This document shows positions 4,458 to 5,171 of a stretch of DNA of 5,171 nt, piece by piece. The stretch's first letter is position 1. Every line of letters begins with the position of its first letter. Source of the stretch: CAZTZY01 sp964617765 (GTDB taxonomy: Bacteria > Pseudomonadota > Gammaproteobacteria > Pseudomonadales > DT-91). The stretch covers positions 1 to 5,171 of the forward strand of contig CAZTZY010000137.1 in NCBI GenBank assembly GCA_964617765.1, given 5' to 3'. The position numbers and the translations under genes were made by a program. The notes below the pieces were generated by a model. It made no database searches and had not been told where the DNA came from. It saw only the letters and a list, made by a program, of their open reading frames with translations.

Positions 4458-5171
4458 ATGAAAATACTGGTGACAGGTGGAGCAGGTTATATTGGCTCAC
4501 ACGCCCTTGTAGAACTGATCAGCGCAGGTTACACCCCGGTGGTTATCGATAACCTGGGCAACAGCACCCGTGCAGTAATAGAAGCAGTAGAAAAAATAAC
4601 CGGGCAAACCATCGAGTTTTTCGAAGGAGATGTTCGCCACCGCGAAACCCTGCGCCACATATTTAACCAGCATGCCGATATTGCCGCCGTTATCCACTTT
4701 GCCGGCCTGAAAGCCGTGGGTGAATCGGTGGCACAACCGTTAAAATATTACGATAACAATGTTACCGGCACCGTTACGCTGTTGCAGGTTATGGCCGAAT
4801 TCCACTGTAAAACCCTCATATTCAGCTCATCCGCCACGGTTTACCAGGAATCCGCCATATTGCCACTGCGCGAAGATTTCCCGTTGGCAACTACCAACCC
4901 CTATGGCGCCAGCAAGTTAATGATCGAAAATATACTGAGAGATGTTTATCAAGCCGATAACACCTGGCGCATCGCCATATTGCGCTACTTCAACCCCGTC
5001 GGCGCGCATAAAAGCGGCAAAATCGGCGAAAATCCCAAAGGCATCCCCAACAACCTCATGCCCTTTATAGCCCAGGTAGCCAGCGGCAAACGCGAAAAAC
5101 TGCAAGTGTTTGGCGGCGATTACCCCACCAAAGACGGCACCGGCGTGCGCGATTACATCCATGTGGTCGAT
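4458..5171 (+). CDS. galE: UDP-glucose 4-epimerase, N-terminal 238 residues, 3' end outside window
   Basis: GalE interconverts UDP-glucose and UDP-galactose in the cytoplasm (Leloir pathway; precursor supply for surface polysaccharides). It is an extended short-chain dehydrogenase with bound NAD+. The nucleotide-binding loop TGGAGYIGSH is at residues 6-15, and D31-N32 follow the second strand as in NAD-binding GalE. GDVRH is at 57-61 and HFAGLKAVGES at 80-90. The catalytic residues fall at the same numbers as in E. coli GalE: S124 in SSSATVY, Y149 and K153 in NPYGASK. RYFNPVGAH and the VRDYIHVVD at the edge are further family blocks. About 100 residues remain beyond the window. ATG 4458 follows GGGA at 4447-4450 with 7 nt spacing and gives the standard N-terminus. 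One small oddity is Q130 after the TVY where E. coli has G. No downstream neighbour is visible, so its operon is unknown. Confidence 0.96.
   Translation, partial: MKILVTGGAGYIGSHALVELISAGYTPVVIDNLGNSTRAVIEAVEKITGQTIEFFEGDVRHRETLRHIFNQHADIAAVIHFAGLKAVGESVAQPLKYYDNNVTGTVTLLQVMAEFHCKTLIFSSSATVYQESAILPLREDFPLATTNPYGASKLMIENILRDVYQADNTWRIAILRYFNPVGAHKSGKIGENPKGIPNNLMPFIAQVASGKREKLQVFGGDYPTKDGTGVRDYIHVVD

Overview
This window reads as a chromosomal segment of a gammaproteobacterium. The dGTPase C-terminus, the YbcJ-like S4 protein, YefM/YoeB and GalE all look gammaproteobacterial. Moderate GC content, a secreted HNH nuclease and dispersed extragenic repeats would suit a Cellvibrio-like marine or soil lineage, but that genus-level placement is inference from general impression, not a search result.

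Layout, left to right. The C-terminal part of a dGTPase (dgt) enters from the left edge and ends at 789. It is followed on the same strand by a compact type II toxin-antitoxin module, yefM-yoeB (886-1399). The module has a well-formed control region: two 24-bp direct repeats, each made of two TTGNACAA boxes, with a -10 hexamer between them. A Prx5-type peroxiredoxin follows (1442-1918). A perfect 11-bp hairpin separates it from two convergent minus-strand genes: a YbcJ-like S4 RNA-binding protein and a tandem-CDGSH iron-sulfur protein. The CDGSH gene ends in a clear intrinsic terminator. Further right on the minus strand is a secreted HNH-type nuclease with an N-terminal YHYH-like segment. Divergent from it is an unrecognised membrane-anchored protein (3488-4066).

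The 391-bp gap from 4067 to 4457 holds five copies, in short and long forms, of an extragenic repeat bounded by GTCATTCTGAACCC and GTGAAGAATCTCAACGAA. Four of the copies sit in an imperfect 144-bp tandem duplication. An 85-codon open frame through this array looks like a by-product of the repeat. The window ends inside galE (UDP-glucose 4-epimerase), which starts at 4458 and runs off the right edge with its catalytic residues intact.

The genes do not form one pathway. Most look like independent housekeeping or stress genes (nucleotide-pool control, peroxide reduction, Fe-S protein, sugar-nucleotide metabolism) with a TA module and a repeat array placed between them. I see no clearly new multi-gene system. 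The best leads are the operator architecture of the TA module, the duplicated repeat array, and the divergent pair of secreted nuclease and unknown membrane-anchored protein.
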